Assembly: GCA_028023455.1 (NCBI GenBank)
Contig: JAQFVV010000990.1
Coordinates: 1 to 64,000 of the forward strand
Reading direction: 5' to 3'
Length of the DNA: 64,000 bases
Origin: Epiperipatus broadwayi
Taxonomy: Eukaryota; Onychophora; Udeonychophora; Euonychophora; Peripatidae
Shown: in pieces, positions 35,644-48,611 of the stretch
Numbering within the stretch: the first letter of the stretch is position 1
Layout: every line of letters begins with the position of its first letter
Program-made: the position numbers and the translations under genes
Notes under the pieces: model-generated
Databases searched by the model: none
The model's input: the letters and a program-made list of their open reading frames with translations, nothing else
What the model was told of the DNA's origin: nothing

Positions 35644-36334
35644 TGCCAGTATTAATATATATTATTGTTTGTTCTCTAGGAATAAGCTAAACTTGAGTTA
35701 TGATTATGTATGTAATTATAAATGGTTACAAAACACAATACTCTATCAAAGAGGTTTGAACAATATTAAAACAAAATCTACTTTTACATACAGGAGGATA
35801 ATAATGTTCCATAATGTCCTTAATTATTTTGGCTACAATTATCAACCTCATTCTATAAAAAGTGGCTAATTCTTTCACTCTTTTTGAGAAAGTAAAATTA
35901 TTTACTAAGCATTCCCAAATGATATAAAAAATATATAGCTTTATTTATTATACATTCTTATCCTTTATTAGAAAGATTTGCTATACTCATATTATTTAAA
36001 GTTTCAATAACTAGTTAGGAGTATCTCTATTAACAAATACAATTTATTTTATTTATACCATTAAAATACCTTATTAAATTGTGTAGCATTTCATAGTTAT
36101 ACAAATATCACAAATTATATAAAATAAATATTCCATAGTGATATAAATCTCTACCCAAAAATGATTAGCTACCTATAAATCTGAGGCTGAATTAAAGAAC
36201 TAGTTAAATATATATGGGCTCACATAAATTTATAAGTTTAACTAAATACAACCTGACTAATATAAAATGTAAATCATATATATTATTACACTCATACACT
36301 GTATCATTAATAACATATAGAAAGTAATTAAGCA
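35644..36334. other. intron DNA, nothing recognised
   Basis: AT-rich sequence without coding signal. Confidence 0.6.
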
Positions 36335-36411
36335 TTGGTGGCCGAGTGGTCAGCACAGCCGCCTTACAAGCAGTTGTCCCGGGTTCACGTGTTCACTTCC
36401 CGGCCGAAGCT
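36335..36411 (+). repeat. tRNA-derived SINE head or tRNA-like relic
   Basis: A-box TGGCCGAGTGGTCAGC (36339-36354) and B-box-like GTGTTCACTTCCC (36389-36401) are spaced as in a tRNA. GCCGCCTTACAAGC lies between them and the matching ends CCGGG/CCCGG around the T-arm. The block is GC-rich in an AT-rich setting. A six-base insertion-like ACGTGT next to the T loop and the lack of a clean acceptor stem speak against a working tRNA. Such heads are common in invertebrate SINEs. A body or tail is not evident: AT-rich DNA follows. Confidence 0.6.
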
Positions 36412-38333
36412 TTGACACATAATATATATATACAAAGTTATTACCTATCTCCGCATATCTCAACGTTATCTTGAGAACTTTATTATTTATTACATTAATA
36501 ATAACTAAACTAAATAATTCAGCAATTATAAACAAAGTTTATTTAAGTAACTTTTCAAATCGCAATCTTATTTTTTGAATGGTTGAGAATTATCCTGTGG
36601 AAATAGTTACATTTTGCAGATTCCACGTTTATATCTTCCTAGCAATACTTTAATACTGCATTAGATATTAAATTAGAAGCACAAGGTAATTATTTCATAG
36701 ATTAAATACTTATTGACACTTATTATAATGCTTTTTTTAAAAAAATAATAAGCACATTTAGTAATCCTATTCTGATTGCAAAATAATTTATTTTAGAATG
36801 TCTGCTAATCAATTTACAACGTTTATCATATTTTTGTATTGTGACATTTATAATCCCAAATTCATTATTAAAAACTGACATTAAATTGCAGTTTTTATTA
36901 CAATAAGAAGAAATGGTTTAATCCTTTAGAGAACTATTGCAGATTTATATACTTATGGTTGGTATTTATCATGTATTTTAAATGCCATACATTATTAATC
37001 CTTTCATTTAAATACATTTAATTTATTTTTCTATATAGTTTAGGCCATTTTAATAATTAATTAGACCAAGCAAATAACTAATAATCCATGGATAAATTAA
37101 TTTCATTGATTTTTGTTAATAATTAAGCATTTTCTCCAGAGCTGCGAATTTTATATAAATTTATACATGAATTGGGACTTATTATATAAAATTTTATCTT
37201 TCATTAATCTAAAGTGAGGTAATCCATAGTTTCCAAACAAGTAATTTCACACTTATTTTGAAAGAAGAGACAGGTGATTTGATTGATGTTATAATAAGTA
37301 TACTCTAAGCAATTTTCCAAAATTTTCATTAATAGATGAAGGCAATAAAATAGGATTTTCTTTTAAATGGCATTTAGTGATAATCACTTTTGTTGGTGGT
37401 GTTTATCCATTTTAGTTCAAAGAAAGAAAGACATTTTCCAGTTAGGCAAAATGTGTAGAGTGAAATTGTCTACTCTGACATTATGAAGATGATGCTCAAA
37501 ATGGCTATTTTAAAATTTGATTTCACTAGATTGTAGATGCACTATAGTTTACAAAGACTGATTGAATTTTGTCAAGAGTCAGCTGGTATCTTAATTAGTT
37601 AATATAACTTGCAAATCTTTTCTTCTTTTAAGTTTTTCTGGAAAAATTGTTCACTGCCATGGTGATACAGAAGAAGCAGGTGATCAAAATTGTCTGGATT
37701 TATTTTATATGCTAAATTTTCCAGAGGTTGAATAGAATAAAAAAAAATTACTGACATTTTTTAACAACTAATAATTTATAAAATTCCTTTAAAGTTCTTA
37801 CATATTTATTTCACTAAATTCATTTAATAAACTCATTTAATTGAATAAAGTAAAATTTAATTTACTAATTTTACATTTACAACTTTAATATTGATTAAGT
37901 TTAAATCTATAAAAAAAACTTTATACATGCACATATATATTTTAAATAAAGTGTTCTATTATTTTAGCTAAATGTAATCTCAGTTGTAATTATCGTAATA
38001 TAGTAAATGCATAACTGTTGTAAAATATTATGTTTTATTACATTTGATTTATTGTATCCTATTCTGTATATCTTCTTACAATATCAATTTTATGAGTGTA
38101 TTTTTTTATTTGTACATAAAAAATAAACTGTGCTTTTCAAAAAAAAAAAAATACAGATGCACATAATTTATTTATGCATTAATTAATAAAATCTGCTCAG
38201 AATACATCTTTTGAATTTTATTTTGACTATATTATCTGCTATGTCACCAATAATAGTGATGGATTTACTTTGCTTAATCAGAAAATAAAGCCAATAATAT
38301 TTTTACTTTTTTTGACTAAATTAAGTATGGTAG
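36412..38333. other. intron DNA, nothing recognised
   Basis: AT-rich and free of long ORFs or repeats I can name. Confidence 0.6.
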
Positions 38334-38883
38334 TATATATATATATATATATATAGTTTTTTGGATACTGAACTGTGTATTATTTTGCATTATAATCCGA
38401 TATTATGACGGACTAACAACCGCCATTATCAAGGTTAACTCTTTAAAGAACAATCATTAGATCTCAAAGAATAACATGACTCAGTGGGAGATTAGAAGTG
38501 AGATTCAACTTGAAGTAGTTCAGCATTCACAATATGCGGCTTATCAAAATGTTTATTTCCCTCAGTTTTTTCACCTATTAATTTCAAATTAATATTAATT
38601 ATAATTTGAAATTAATAGGTGAAAAAACTGAGGGAAATAAACATTTTGACAAGCCTCATATTGTGAATGCTGAACTACTTCAAGTTGAATTTCATTTCTC
38701 ATCTCACACTGAGTCATGTTATTTTTTGAGATCTAACGATTGGTCTTTAAAAAGTTAACCTTGATAATGGCGGTTGCTAGTCCGTCAAAATATCGGATTG
38801 TAATGCAAAATAATATACGGTTCATATCCAAAAAAACTATTTTATCTACATCATATAACCATGAAAACATTATATATATATAT
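38334..38883. mobile_element. (TA)n-bounded palindrome, arms about 238 bp
   Basis: (TA)n at 38334-38355, left arm 38355-38590, a 12 bp AT spacer, right arm 38603-38840, 30 bp, then (TA)n at 38871-38883. The arms are diverged reverse complements, sharing for example CCTATTAATTTCAAATT and ATTCACAATATG. There is no coding capacity. The layout copies that of the PLE palindrome at 33.1-34.6 kb, on a smaller scale. The right arm carries more transitions. Confidence 0.85.
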
Positions 38884-39190
38884 TGTAACCGAAAGAATAG
38901 AGGAGAGAGAGGGAGAAAAGGAGGAGGGAAAGTGAAATGAAAGGAGAAGTAGAGATGAAATGAAATGATTTGATATGGATTCGATGATATGGATGATAGA
39001 AGAAGATTAGATGAAATGGCTGAGATAATAAATAGTGGATATAGATGAAAGAAGAAGAAGAAATGGAATACATGATTTAGAAATGGATGAGATGATAAAT
39101 GAAATGTAAAAGAGAGATGATGAAAATGATATGAGAAGAAATGAAATGAAATAAGATGAGATGAAAGAAGACTCTTAACGACTCGGCTCA
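38884..39190. repeat. purine-rich block with GATGA/GAAATGA phrases
   Basis: About 300 bp whose plus strand is almost only A, G and T with very few C. It is built of degenerate GAAATGA, GATGATAGA and GATATGGAT phrases after a GAGAGAGAGGG start. The long ORF on the minus strand (38733-39191) is a by-product of the composition (Ser, Phe, His, Leu). Confidence 0.6.
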
Positions 39191-41611
39191 ATTTAAAGAA
39201 AAGAGATGATGATCCAGAGATGTATAATCAAATTCAATACTGATAAACTAAAACTACTACAGCATATTAATAATCTACCACTAAACCATACAAAAGATTA
39301 TTTAAAATCACCAATCCATGATTACCATATTAGTCCTACCAATAGATCGCACACTCTCTGAATAAGAATAATGATACTTTGATTAGAAAGATCTTCTTAC
39401 TAAATTATATTCAATAAAACAACAAGAGTAAATAACCTTGGGGATTTCTAAAACTAAACTCTTGTGTAAAATTAAAAGTTTAAGTTAAGTTGCCTATTAA
39501 AGAATTTCTGAGATTAATAAACAAATAAGTAATATCTTAGCTGATCACAAAATAACCTTATGGTGCAATCTTAAAATAACATACAAAACAAATATTAATT
39601 CATAAATTTAATGAATCAATTTAAATTTAATCTAATAATGGCCTACTATCCAAGACATTACTCAAGCAAAGAAAAGAGCAAGGGTACTTTTTATGCCTTT
39701 CCATACTCACAGACAACCTATTAAAGACCTCAAATACAGATGGATTAAAATTCTTTAAGCATATAAGATTTAAGATGATGATAGATGATGTGCAATGAAT
39801 ATAGATAATGTGCAGCTTTTAAAATAACAATAATTAAAAATATTCTTCTTAAGTACTTATATTTTTAATCTGATATTGTATAACCTTTAGTCTGAAAAGA
39901 TGTACTGATAATTTAAAGTAAACTTTTAACTAAAAATATAACTAAGTATCTGATATAATGCCATTATCTGTTATTGTGATTCAATATAAAAAAAAATCAC
40001 TTACTTCAGCATGGCTTTATAATTTTAAAACCAATATCAAATATATTTAATTAACTTTATGATACATTTGTGAACTTCTAAATTGAAGATTTAATAAATT
40101 TTAGAAACTTAAGATTTTGTGAACTTGGAACCCAAGACAATCATATTTTCATATAAAAGCAAAACAAACAACACAAATCTTTTAAAATAATAATAATTTG
40201 GTTTATTAAGAACAACAAAAAATGCTTACAAATGTAATGGAGTACAAACATTGCCAATATCGCACTGGGATTTAATATAAATATTTTGACTTTTAACAAT
40301 TTCCTTTAGTTTACATTAGTATACTTAATAACAGGCTAAGGCTATTCAATTTTAATCTCTTTTAATAATTAGAGATTTTACAATCTTTAACTTTAATTAT
40401 AATGTCTGTATTTAATAAGCACACTACTATTTTTTTTAATTTAAATAATTTAAAACATTATGGTGTCATCTAGCAATCAGAATAACACACAAAACTAGAT
40501 TTATATTTGAACCTCTAACTTAATTTTATAATCCTAAACTTAACAAATGCTAAGTTGGAAAAGCATATATTTTGAAAACTACAACTAGTTATACTGACAT
40601 AACTAATATTAAACTAATATATTTAAAAAATTAGACTAAGATAATCTTAACATAAAACCAAGTTAAGTGTATGGGACATTCATTCATCAGAGATCAGTAA
40701 TACTCTTTTAAATAAATTTAGTCCACATAAAATTATTCCCTCAATGTTTTTAAAGTTAATGATGTAACAGACTTACAAATCCAGCGGCAAAACTCTGGAT
40801 AAAATATTAAATTAGTATGTGTGAATTGCCACTTCTACCATATGCATATTTAACATACTTTAAAATAAATATAACTTATTGTTGGTTAGCTTGTTGATGA
40901 TAAAACTATCAGATCAACACAATACAAACATTAATATACCTATAGCATTAAAATAAACAGCTATTACTACCTGAAGAAACAAATTTCCTCAAACACACAT
41001 ATCTTGTCATCCCTAATCTAGAACAAATGCAACATCACCTACTGTGGTGGAACTAGCATTAAGTCATCATGAATGATAGGCAAAAAAATATAATAATACT
41101 AGGCTCCTCAGAGCTGGAAAAGAATATGATGGCTTTCAAAAATACCTAACTTCGAGGCAAAAAACTAAGATATCTGGAAATCTTCTACAGTACATCTGGG
41201 AATAGGAAAACGCACCAAGAAAGCACAATCCTCATGGGATTTTCAATGCTTATAAATGTGATTATCATCACTGAAAAATACAATATAATAACTCTCTTTT
41301 GGAGACAAGCACTATCAAATCATGGAAATACAATACAATAAGGATGGAGGATTTTATCTACTCCATAAGCATATTCAAAATTATTAACTAAGCCTAACTC
41401 TATGAGGCTAACCAATACTAACTAATAGCAAGATATATACTTCCACCTGAATTAAATAAGTTATTTTTAAGAAGTTTGAAAATACAAAACATATTCAATG
41501 TTCGAACCAACAAAATACACTGTCAAGTGACTACTATGAGAAATACTTTAAAATTAAATGCATCTAAAATTCTAGGCAAGGCACAATGCACACATAGTAA
41601 AATATTACATA

Positions 41612-41614
<3 letters not shown>
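39191..41614. other. intron DNA, nothing recognised
   Basis: AT-rich with A-biased plus strand. No ORF or repeat that I can support. Confidence 0.55.
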
Positions 41615-41672
<58 letters not shown>

Positions 41673-43546
41673 CAAACCATCATACAATTACAAATATCCA
41701 GTAACGCCCTCTGTTTAAAGATCTATATCTCAATAATAGCAAACCTTAAAATGATACACTTTAAGGTTGTATGCTAAACGATGTTAAATATTGAAATACA
41801 GACCCACTCAAACACAGAGCATGAAATTTTAAATAAGCAAACGATCTTAAATTTTGCTAATAAACTAACAAGTTTACAAAGTTATTAAAGACAAACTAAA
41901 CATTAGATTTTAATCTTTAAATTCCTCCCCAAACTATAAATGAAAAAGAAAGTTACTGTTAACACTAACTGAAATAATTATAGAAAATATACCAACCATC
42001 ATACAATTACAAATATCCAGTAACGCCCTCTGTTTAAAGATCTATATCTCAATAATAGCAAACCTTAAAATGATACCACTTTAAGGTTGTATGCTAAACG
42101 ATGTTAAATATTGAAATACAGACCCACTCAAACACAGAGCATGAAATTTTAAATAAGCAAACGATCTTAAATTTTGCTAATAAACTAACAAGTTTACAAA
42201 GTTATTAAAGACAAACTAAACATTAGATTTTAATCTTTAAATTCCTCCCAAACTATAAATGAAAAGAAAGTTACTGTTAACACTAACTGAAATAATTATA
42301 GAACATATACCAACCATCATACAATTACAAATATCCAGTAACGCCCTCTGTTTAAAGATCTATATCTCAATAATAGCAAACCTTAAAATGATACCACTTT
42401 AAGGTTGTATGCTAAACGATGTTAAATATTGAAATACAGACCCACTCAAACACAGAGCATGAAATTTTTAAATAAGCAAACGATCTTAAATTTTGCTAAT
42501 AAACTAACAAGTTTACAAAGTTATTAAAGACAAACTAAACATTAGATTTTAATCTTTAAATTCCTCCCAAACTATAAATGAAAAGAAAGTTACTGTTAAC
42601 ACTAACTGAAATAATTATAGAAAATATACCAACCATCATACAATTACAAATATCCAGTAACGCCCTCTGTTTAAAGATCTATATCTCAATAATAGCAAAC
42701 CTTAAAATGATACCACTTTAAGGTTGTATGCTAAACGATGTTAAATATTGAAATACAGACCCACTCAAACACAGAGCATGAAATTTTAAATAAGCAAACG
42801 ATCTTAAATTTTGCTAATAAACTAACAAGTTTACAAAGTTATTAAAGACAAACTATAAATGAAAAGAAAGTTACTGTTAACACTAACTTTCTTTTCATTT
42901 ATAGTTTGGGAGGAATTTAAAGATTAAAATCTAATGTTTAGTTTGTCTTTAATAACTTTGTAAACTTGTTAGTTTATTAGCAAAATTTAAGATCGTTTGC
43001 TTATTTAAAATTTCATGCTCTGTGTTTGAGTAGGTCTGTATTTCAATATTTAACATCGTTTAGCATACAACCTTAAAGTGGTATCATTTTAAGGTTTGCT
43101 ATTATTGAGATATAGATCTTTAAACAGAGGGCGTTACTGGATATTTGTAATTGTATGATGGTTGGTATATTTTCTATAATTATTTCAGTTAGTGTTAACA
43201 GTAACTTTCTTTTCATTTATAGTTTGGGAGGAATTTAAAGATTAAAATCTAATGTTTAGTTTGTCTTTAATAACTTTGTAAACTTGTTAGTTTATTAGCA
43301 AAATTTAAGATCGTTTGCTTATTTAAAATTTCATGCTCTGTGTTTGAGTGGGTCTGTATTTCAATATTTAACATCGTTTAGCATACAACCTTAAAGTGGT
43401 ATCATTTTAAGGTTTGCTATTATTGAGATATAGATCTTTAAACAGAGGGCGTTACTGGATATTTGTAATTGTATGATGGTTGGTATATTTTCTATAATTA
43501 TTTCAGTTAGTGTTAACAGTAACTTTCTTTTCATATATATATATAT
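41615..43546. mobile_element. (TA)n-bounded array: four direct and two inverted copies of a 318 bp unit
   Basis: (TA)n at 41615-41665. Direct copies start at about 41671, 41991, 42309 and 42628. The fourth has lost about 32 bp near its end. Inverted copies run 42888-43205 and 43206-43532, then (TA)n at 43533-43546. Units are nearly identical, so amplification or conversion is recent. The unit has no ORF and no known family signature. Landmarks are ACCAACCATCATACAATTAC, GTAACGCCCTCTGTTTAAAG and GTTACTGTTAACACTAACTG. The size and tandem arrangement recall small non-autonomous metazoan retrozyme-type repeats, but I found no hammerhead core in this unit. Confidence 0.9.
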
Positions 43547-46085
43547 TAATTAGTGGACTTTTAAAATTACAAATTAAATGTAAGAATATTTACTTCTCGA
43601 TGCATATAAAAATATTTGTACTTATTGTTTAATATAACATTCATAAAACAAATGAATGGATACTCTCTGATAAACTTCTTTGGTAAATTTAAAATAAAAC
43701 TGAGTAAAACATCCCATTTATACTAAACTAAAACTGTAATATTTAAATCTCTATAAATGAAATTATTAAATAGAAACTAGTTGGTGTAATGCTTAATAAA
43801 TAAACTAAATCTACTTGAGAATGGCAAAACATTTGCTCATTCTAATGAACCTATTAAGTTTTAAAATTATAACCCTAGTTTACCTGTATATTTATGCCAA
43901 AAGTATTACACAAAATATATAGCATAAATATTTTTTATGGTGTCATTTTTTTAAAACCAATAAAACAAACAATAAAAAAATAATAATAATACATTATCTT
44001 AAGTTCATATTTTAACTCTGTAATGGTTTTTCCATTTAAAAACATGTATTCAGGTCAATTCATCTATCCAGATTCGAAGCTACAGTCAAAACATTTATAA
44101 ACATGACAATGATTTCCAAAACGCAAATGTTCAACAGTTCCTTAAATAAACACTTTCACTTTTTTTTATCTTCAAATATAATTTTAAATATTAAAATAAT
44201 AAAATAGCATAAGCATAAGTATAAGTATAATATGGCGGCATTGAAAAAAATAAATTCTTCAGCTGAGTACATTTTTTTATATTTATAATCCTAGGTTCAA
44301 ATGCGGAATAACTATAATATATATTTTTAGTTAATTTTCACTGTTCTTCTTTAGATAAATGCATTTTTTTAAAATAGAGCTCTTTTTAAAAAAAAAAAAC
44401 ATTTCTTAATATTTCAAAATGTATTTTTTTTAAACAAATTTCCTTTTATTTTTTTAACATAAGAGTAGATTTCTTTTATAATTAAGACATTCCTCAGTTT
44501 ATGAGCTAAGATCAATGGTCATAAAGTACTTATACGTACTGGCAATTATAACAAAACATTATGTATTTGACAGAGGCAAGTTCATTAATAATATTTTTAA
44601 ATTCTCTTAAAGTTTTACTTCCAAACAAATTCTTTTCATACTACTGGCATAAACGAGAATTAGTATTTTAAAATACATATTTTCCTCAGAAACATCATTC
44701 TGTTAAGAGCATATTTACATGTATATATCATGTATTAACAAGGCAGTATTAAATTTAATGTCAATTTTAATTTATAAAGATGCTGATGCATTTCCATTTT
44801 AATATTTTAAAATGTTTGAATGTTTTTTTTTTAATTTCTTCTTCACGTGTATTTTTAATTTGATAGGAGATATATTATAGTTTAGTGCAATAAATTCTTT
44901 AGCCATAATAAAACTTAATGATTTAAGTTTTACTTCTAAATAAAGAAAAATGAATAGATCAAAAGTAGATGAAATATGAGACGCTGCATTTTCTTCAAAC
45001 ATTTTACTGTAATTTTAATGTTTCAATTGTAATTTAATTATCAGAAAACAGATTACCTTTTTAAAATTTAGCACTTCATTTCTAGAAGACAATTTCATAT
45101 AGTGATTTTAAAAATCATACTTTTACTTTTAAATAAGTTTTATAAAATTACAACTTTACCCTTTTTATTATAGAAATTCTAGGATTCAACTACTTGTAGA
45201 ATTAAAAATCAGATCAGCCCCTGAATGACACCTGAATCCCTGTTTTTTTAATCTTTTATACCCCCCCTCTTTTGATCAATTCCTTGGTTTAAACCAATGA
45301 AATTATTTTTTTTAACTCTAATATTCTTGACAATTCAGCTGTAAAATCAATTTACTGATGAAATTAGTCTTATTATATCATACCACGTGACTCCCAGCTG
45401 CAAAGTCAAAAATTCATTATTAATGAATGCTATGTATTATTTTTAATAATAATATTTCATTCTAATAATTCTACTCATTCATTTGTTTTATTTTTTTAAT
45501 CAATATTGGAATTAAATCATTTTTTTTATTCTTATGTTTACATATCATTCTTGCAGGCACACATATTCTCACATACATGATATGAAGGCACATTATTTGT
45601 TTAAAAGTTATTTTTAAAATTACAACAATAAAATGTTAATGAATATTTAATTCAAAATAATTTTATAAATGGAACACTACACTAACTTACATCTGATAAA
45701 TATTATTATACCATTTTAAAAAAATAATTTACAGATTATTTTTTAAAATTTATTACTTAATATTATTCCAACTTATTTATAATATCTAATTATTATCATT
45801 TAAACATTAAAATGAATTACACAATAGTTACTTTAAAATACATTTAATACTATTTATCAATTCCCAACTATTTCTGATATTTCTTTTAATTCAAATTATT
45901 ATCTAGCATCCCTTATCAAACCAATACTATTGAAATATTTAGATTATCCTATTTTAATCATTAACTAAGTTAATTTCCATTTTTATCATCATTATTTTTT
46001 TTAAAATCCGAAATTTTTAACAAAAGGTTAAGCTAAGATAACCTTGATCACCTATTGGAACTAAGTGAGACTTCAGTTAGGTACA

Positions 46086-46086
<1 letters not shown>
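43547..46086. other. intron DNA, nothing recognised
   Basis: Very AT-rich, with poly(T) and poly(A) runs and only short ORFs (for example 44799-45002 minus) lacking any signature. Confidence 0.55.

Positions 46087-46119
<33 letters not shown>
46087..46119. repeat. (TA)n
   Basis: A 33 bp TA tract. It may mark the far end of element 3, but no LTR copy is visible next to it. Confidence 0.9.
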
Positions 46120-46121
<2 letters not shown>

Positions 46122-46559
46122 TTGTAGTATATATTTGCACACATTATTAGGTTTGTATTTGTTATGTTTGTCCTTGTTATTTTAGTTAGTAAAAAATAAA
46201 TAAAACTTTGTATCCAAAATAAATACCAATCTGTTTAAAATTTATATTTCGGGAATAATACTTAATCAATAAAACTTTTAGAAAACCTAAACAGTTCAAT
46301 TAAATGTGATTAAATAGAGTGTATTTTCACCTTATGGGAACCATTAATTTAACTCTTTCTGTTAAAATCAATTTTAATAAATCAGCTGATATACATATGA
46401 ATATTTTTTAATTCACCCACATTAACAATCTTGTTATTACTTAAGACAAAACAATTCTTCTTTACAGCTTTAACCTCGTTCTTTTATATTCAGAATAAAA
46501 TCCCACTATTCCTTAGTTAGTCTATTTAGATTGCTATATGCAATGACTACTTGTTCTTT

Positions 46560-47480
46560 TTTAATTAACAGATTCAGCTAAAAATAACTTTTTTAGACTA
46601 TCTAGATGCTCAGTTGGTATCTCTTCTGTATTGTCTCTAAATGTTTTAATTTTTAAAAATTTATTAATACTTTTCATATTTTCTCCAAATCCCTGTTGGC
46701 TTCTAACTACTGCATTCTTTTGTCCAAATTGTTATTTTGATTTTCTCCTTTGTATTGAGCACAGTCTCTTTCAATCTATTATAATCTGCTTTTATGTCAT
46801 TTACAGTGACAATCATTCCTTAAATGAAGAATCCTCCATTTGCAATGCCCTTATCTTTTTTCATCTCCAGCCTCTATAATATTTCTCCCAGTCTTAATAT
46901 TGTTTCTTGCACATTATTTTGGTGGGATCTAATGATTTCACAGACCATATTCTCGACAGCTGCAGACTACATTTTCTTTATGAACTCAATCTTTTTCTGG
47001 ACTTGTTCATCTATTTGCTCCTTTAGAATGATTATACTATTTTCTACTCTCTGTAATTTTTTTCATTTCTTCTTTGATTGGAACATATGCTTCTTTCATT
47101 TATTCTTGATTTTTATCTATTTTGTAATACATTTCTTTGATTTCTACCAGCACGTTTTCTTAATTTGTGGTTTACTTCTGCTAGATTTTATCATGTTCTT
47201 CTTTCATTTGTTATTTAATTTGCTTTTTAATCTGTTTATCTCTTCTATCATTTATCTTTTATTTCATTCATTACTGCTATGAACATTTCCAATGAGAGTA
47301 TGGCTGGTGCTGGCTTTTTCTCTGCAGGTTCTTGCACAGTCAAGCTATCCTCTTCTTTCACACTTCTCAGCCTCCATTGGTTCATCTTCTCTAGTATCAA
47401 ATGACTCCACAATTATTTATTGTTTACTGTTTTTCTTCTTTAACCATGTTAATATTAGTTTCAACCTAATTCTTTAGCAA
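46560..47480 (-). pseudogene. decayed coiled-coil Gag-like ORF of element 3
   Basis: The Leu/Phe/Ser-rich open frames on the plus strand here are shadows. Read on the minus strand the stretch gives charged coiled-coil fragments broken by many stops: VEIKEMYYKIDKNQE, MKEAYVPIKEEMKKITES, VQKKIEFIKK and RDNTEEIPTEHLDSLKKLFL. Composition and placement (starting about 100-200 bp after a Lys-type primer site) match the Gag-like ORFs of elements 1 and 2. No pol motif is visible. It is much older than the other two. Confidence 0.5.
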
Positions 47481-47585
47481 TTTTTTAATTTATTCTTTTT
47501 TCAGAATAAAATATTCTTAGCTTTCAACATTGTTCACACTAATTTTGTGTATAAGTGCTATCATTCACTAACAGTAGAATATAAT

Positions 47586-47610
47586 GTTCAATACCCCACA
47601 TTGGACACCA
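47586..47610 (-). other. primer-binding site (tRNA-Lys type), element 3
   Basis: On the minus strand TGGTGTCCAATGTGGGGTA, followed by TTGAAC, matches the tRNA-Lys complement TGGCGCCCAACGTGGGGC with a few C-to-T type changes, as expected of decay. It lies four bases inside GTTACA, the same LTR end as in element 1. Confidence 0.65.
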
Positions 47611-47614
47611 ATTA

Positions 47615-48611
47615 TGTAACAATAATTTTATCAATAGTAATATCAGCAGTAAAGTACTTAAATAACATATTATGAGGCTAGGAATTATTTATCTAGAATT
47701 CTTATTTCCTATAAATATTCATTTGTTTTAGTGACCATACACTCCATGTATAACATATGAGAGAGCATATATTCAGTGCTGTGGGTGGTTATTCTGCAGG
47801 TTGTGTGTGTAGTAGTTATTGCTTTATTTTATTAGCAAGTGCTATAAATAAGCTGTATGCAATTTGTGTGCTTTCATGAAATAATAAAATATTTTTATTC
47901 CATTATTATTGTAGTGAATGTAGAAAATAATAATAAGTTTGCAAATAAAAATAATTTATTAATGAGAAAAATAAAATAATAAATCTATTAATAAGTAATG
48001 AAATAAATTATTAGAATCTTCTTTGGGAATTTTCTTTCTTGAGTACTTTTCATTTCAAAGATTGCAATAAAAGTTTGAATGCTTTTTTTTTTTCAATTTC
48101 ACATTATAACTTTTCACGTACAATAGAATTATCTTTATTTATTTCTAAATAACTATTCTGTAAATAATTTTAAATACTTTATTATTGTAGAATATTATAT
48201 AGTTTATGCACCAAAGAATTCAAATTCCAATATTTGAAAATAGTTTTCATTCTTTAATCTTTCTTTAAAAGTTTATAAATAATCTTTTCCTTTACTTAAC
48301 CTGAGTATTTACAAATAACAAAACAATAACAAAGCATGAACAATTCTGCCTTTAAAATGTCTTACTACTATCTGGAAAAGTTTTTTTCTCTTCAATATTT
48401 TTTTTTCAGAATCATTAAATGAAATGCTAAAAGTAATTATATAAAGCATTAATATCTTTATTTATTCTTTAACTATTTATTTATGGAGTTCCATTGATCA
48501 ATAGTAATTTTAAAACTAGTTAAGAAAAAATGTACATTACAAAACTGCACTAGGGTTGAAACCAATGAGCTATTTACTTTAACTTAGTACTTCATTTTTG
48601 TATAAATTTTC
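47615..48611 (-). mobile_element. probable 5' LTR of element 3 (minus strand)
   Basis: Inferred from the primer site: the LTR must end at about 47615 in plus coordinates and extend to higher numbers. I set the outer border at the (TA)n at 48612 because the 419 bp array starts there, but the true start is not seen. No second copy is evident in the window, so the LTR call rests on the primer site alone. Confidence 0.35.

Noticed and set aside
36335-36411. Functional tRNA gene
   Set aside because: The acceptor stem does not close and the T-arm is interrupted; it fits a SINE head or relic better.
41671-43532. Hammerhead ribozyme in the 318 bp unit
   Set aside because: I found no CTGANGA with a downstream GAAA in either strand of the unit, so the size analogy alone is not enough.
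46631-47477. Three plus-strand open frames rich in Phe, Leu and Ser, resembling membrane proteins
   Set aside because: The minus strand carries charged coiled-coil fragments after a tRNA-Lys-type primer site. The plus frames are shadows of an A-rich, purine-rich gag relic.
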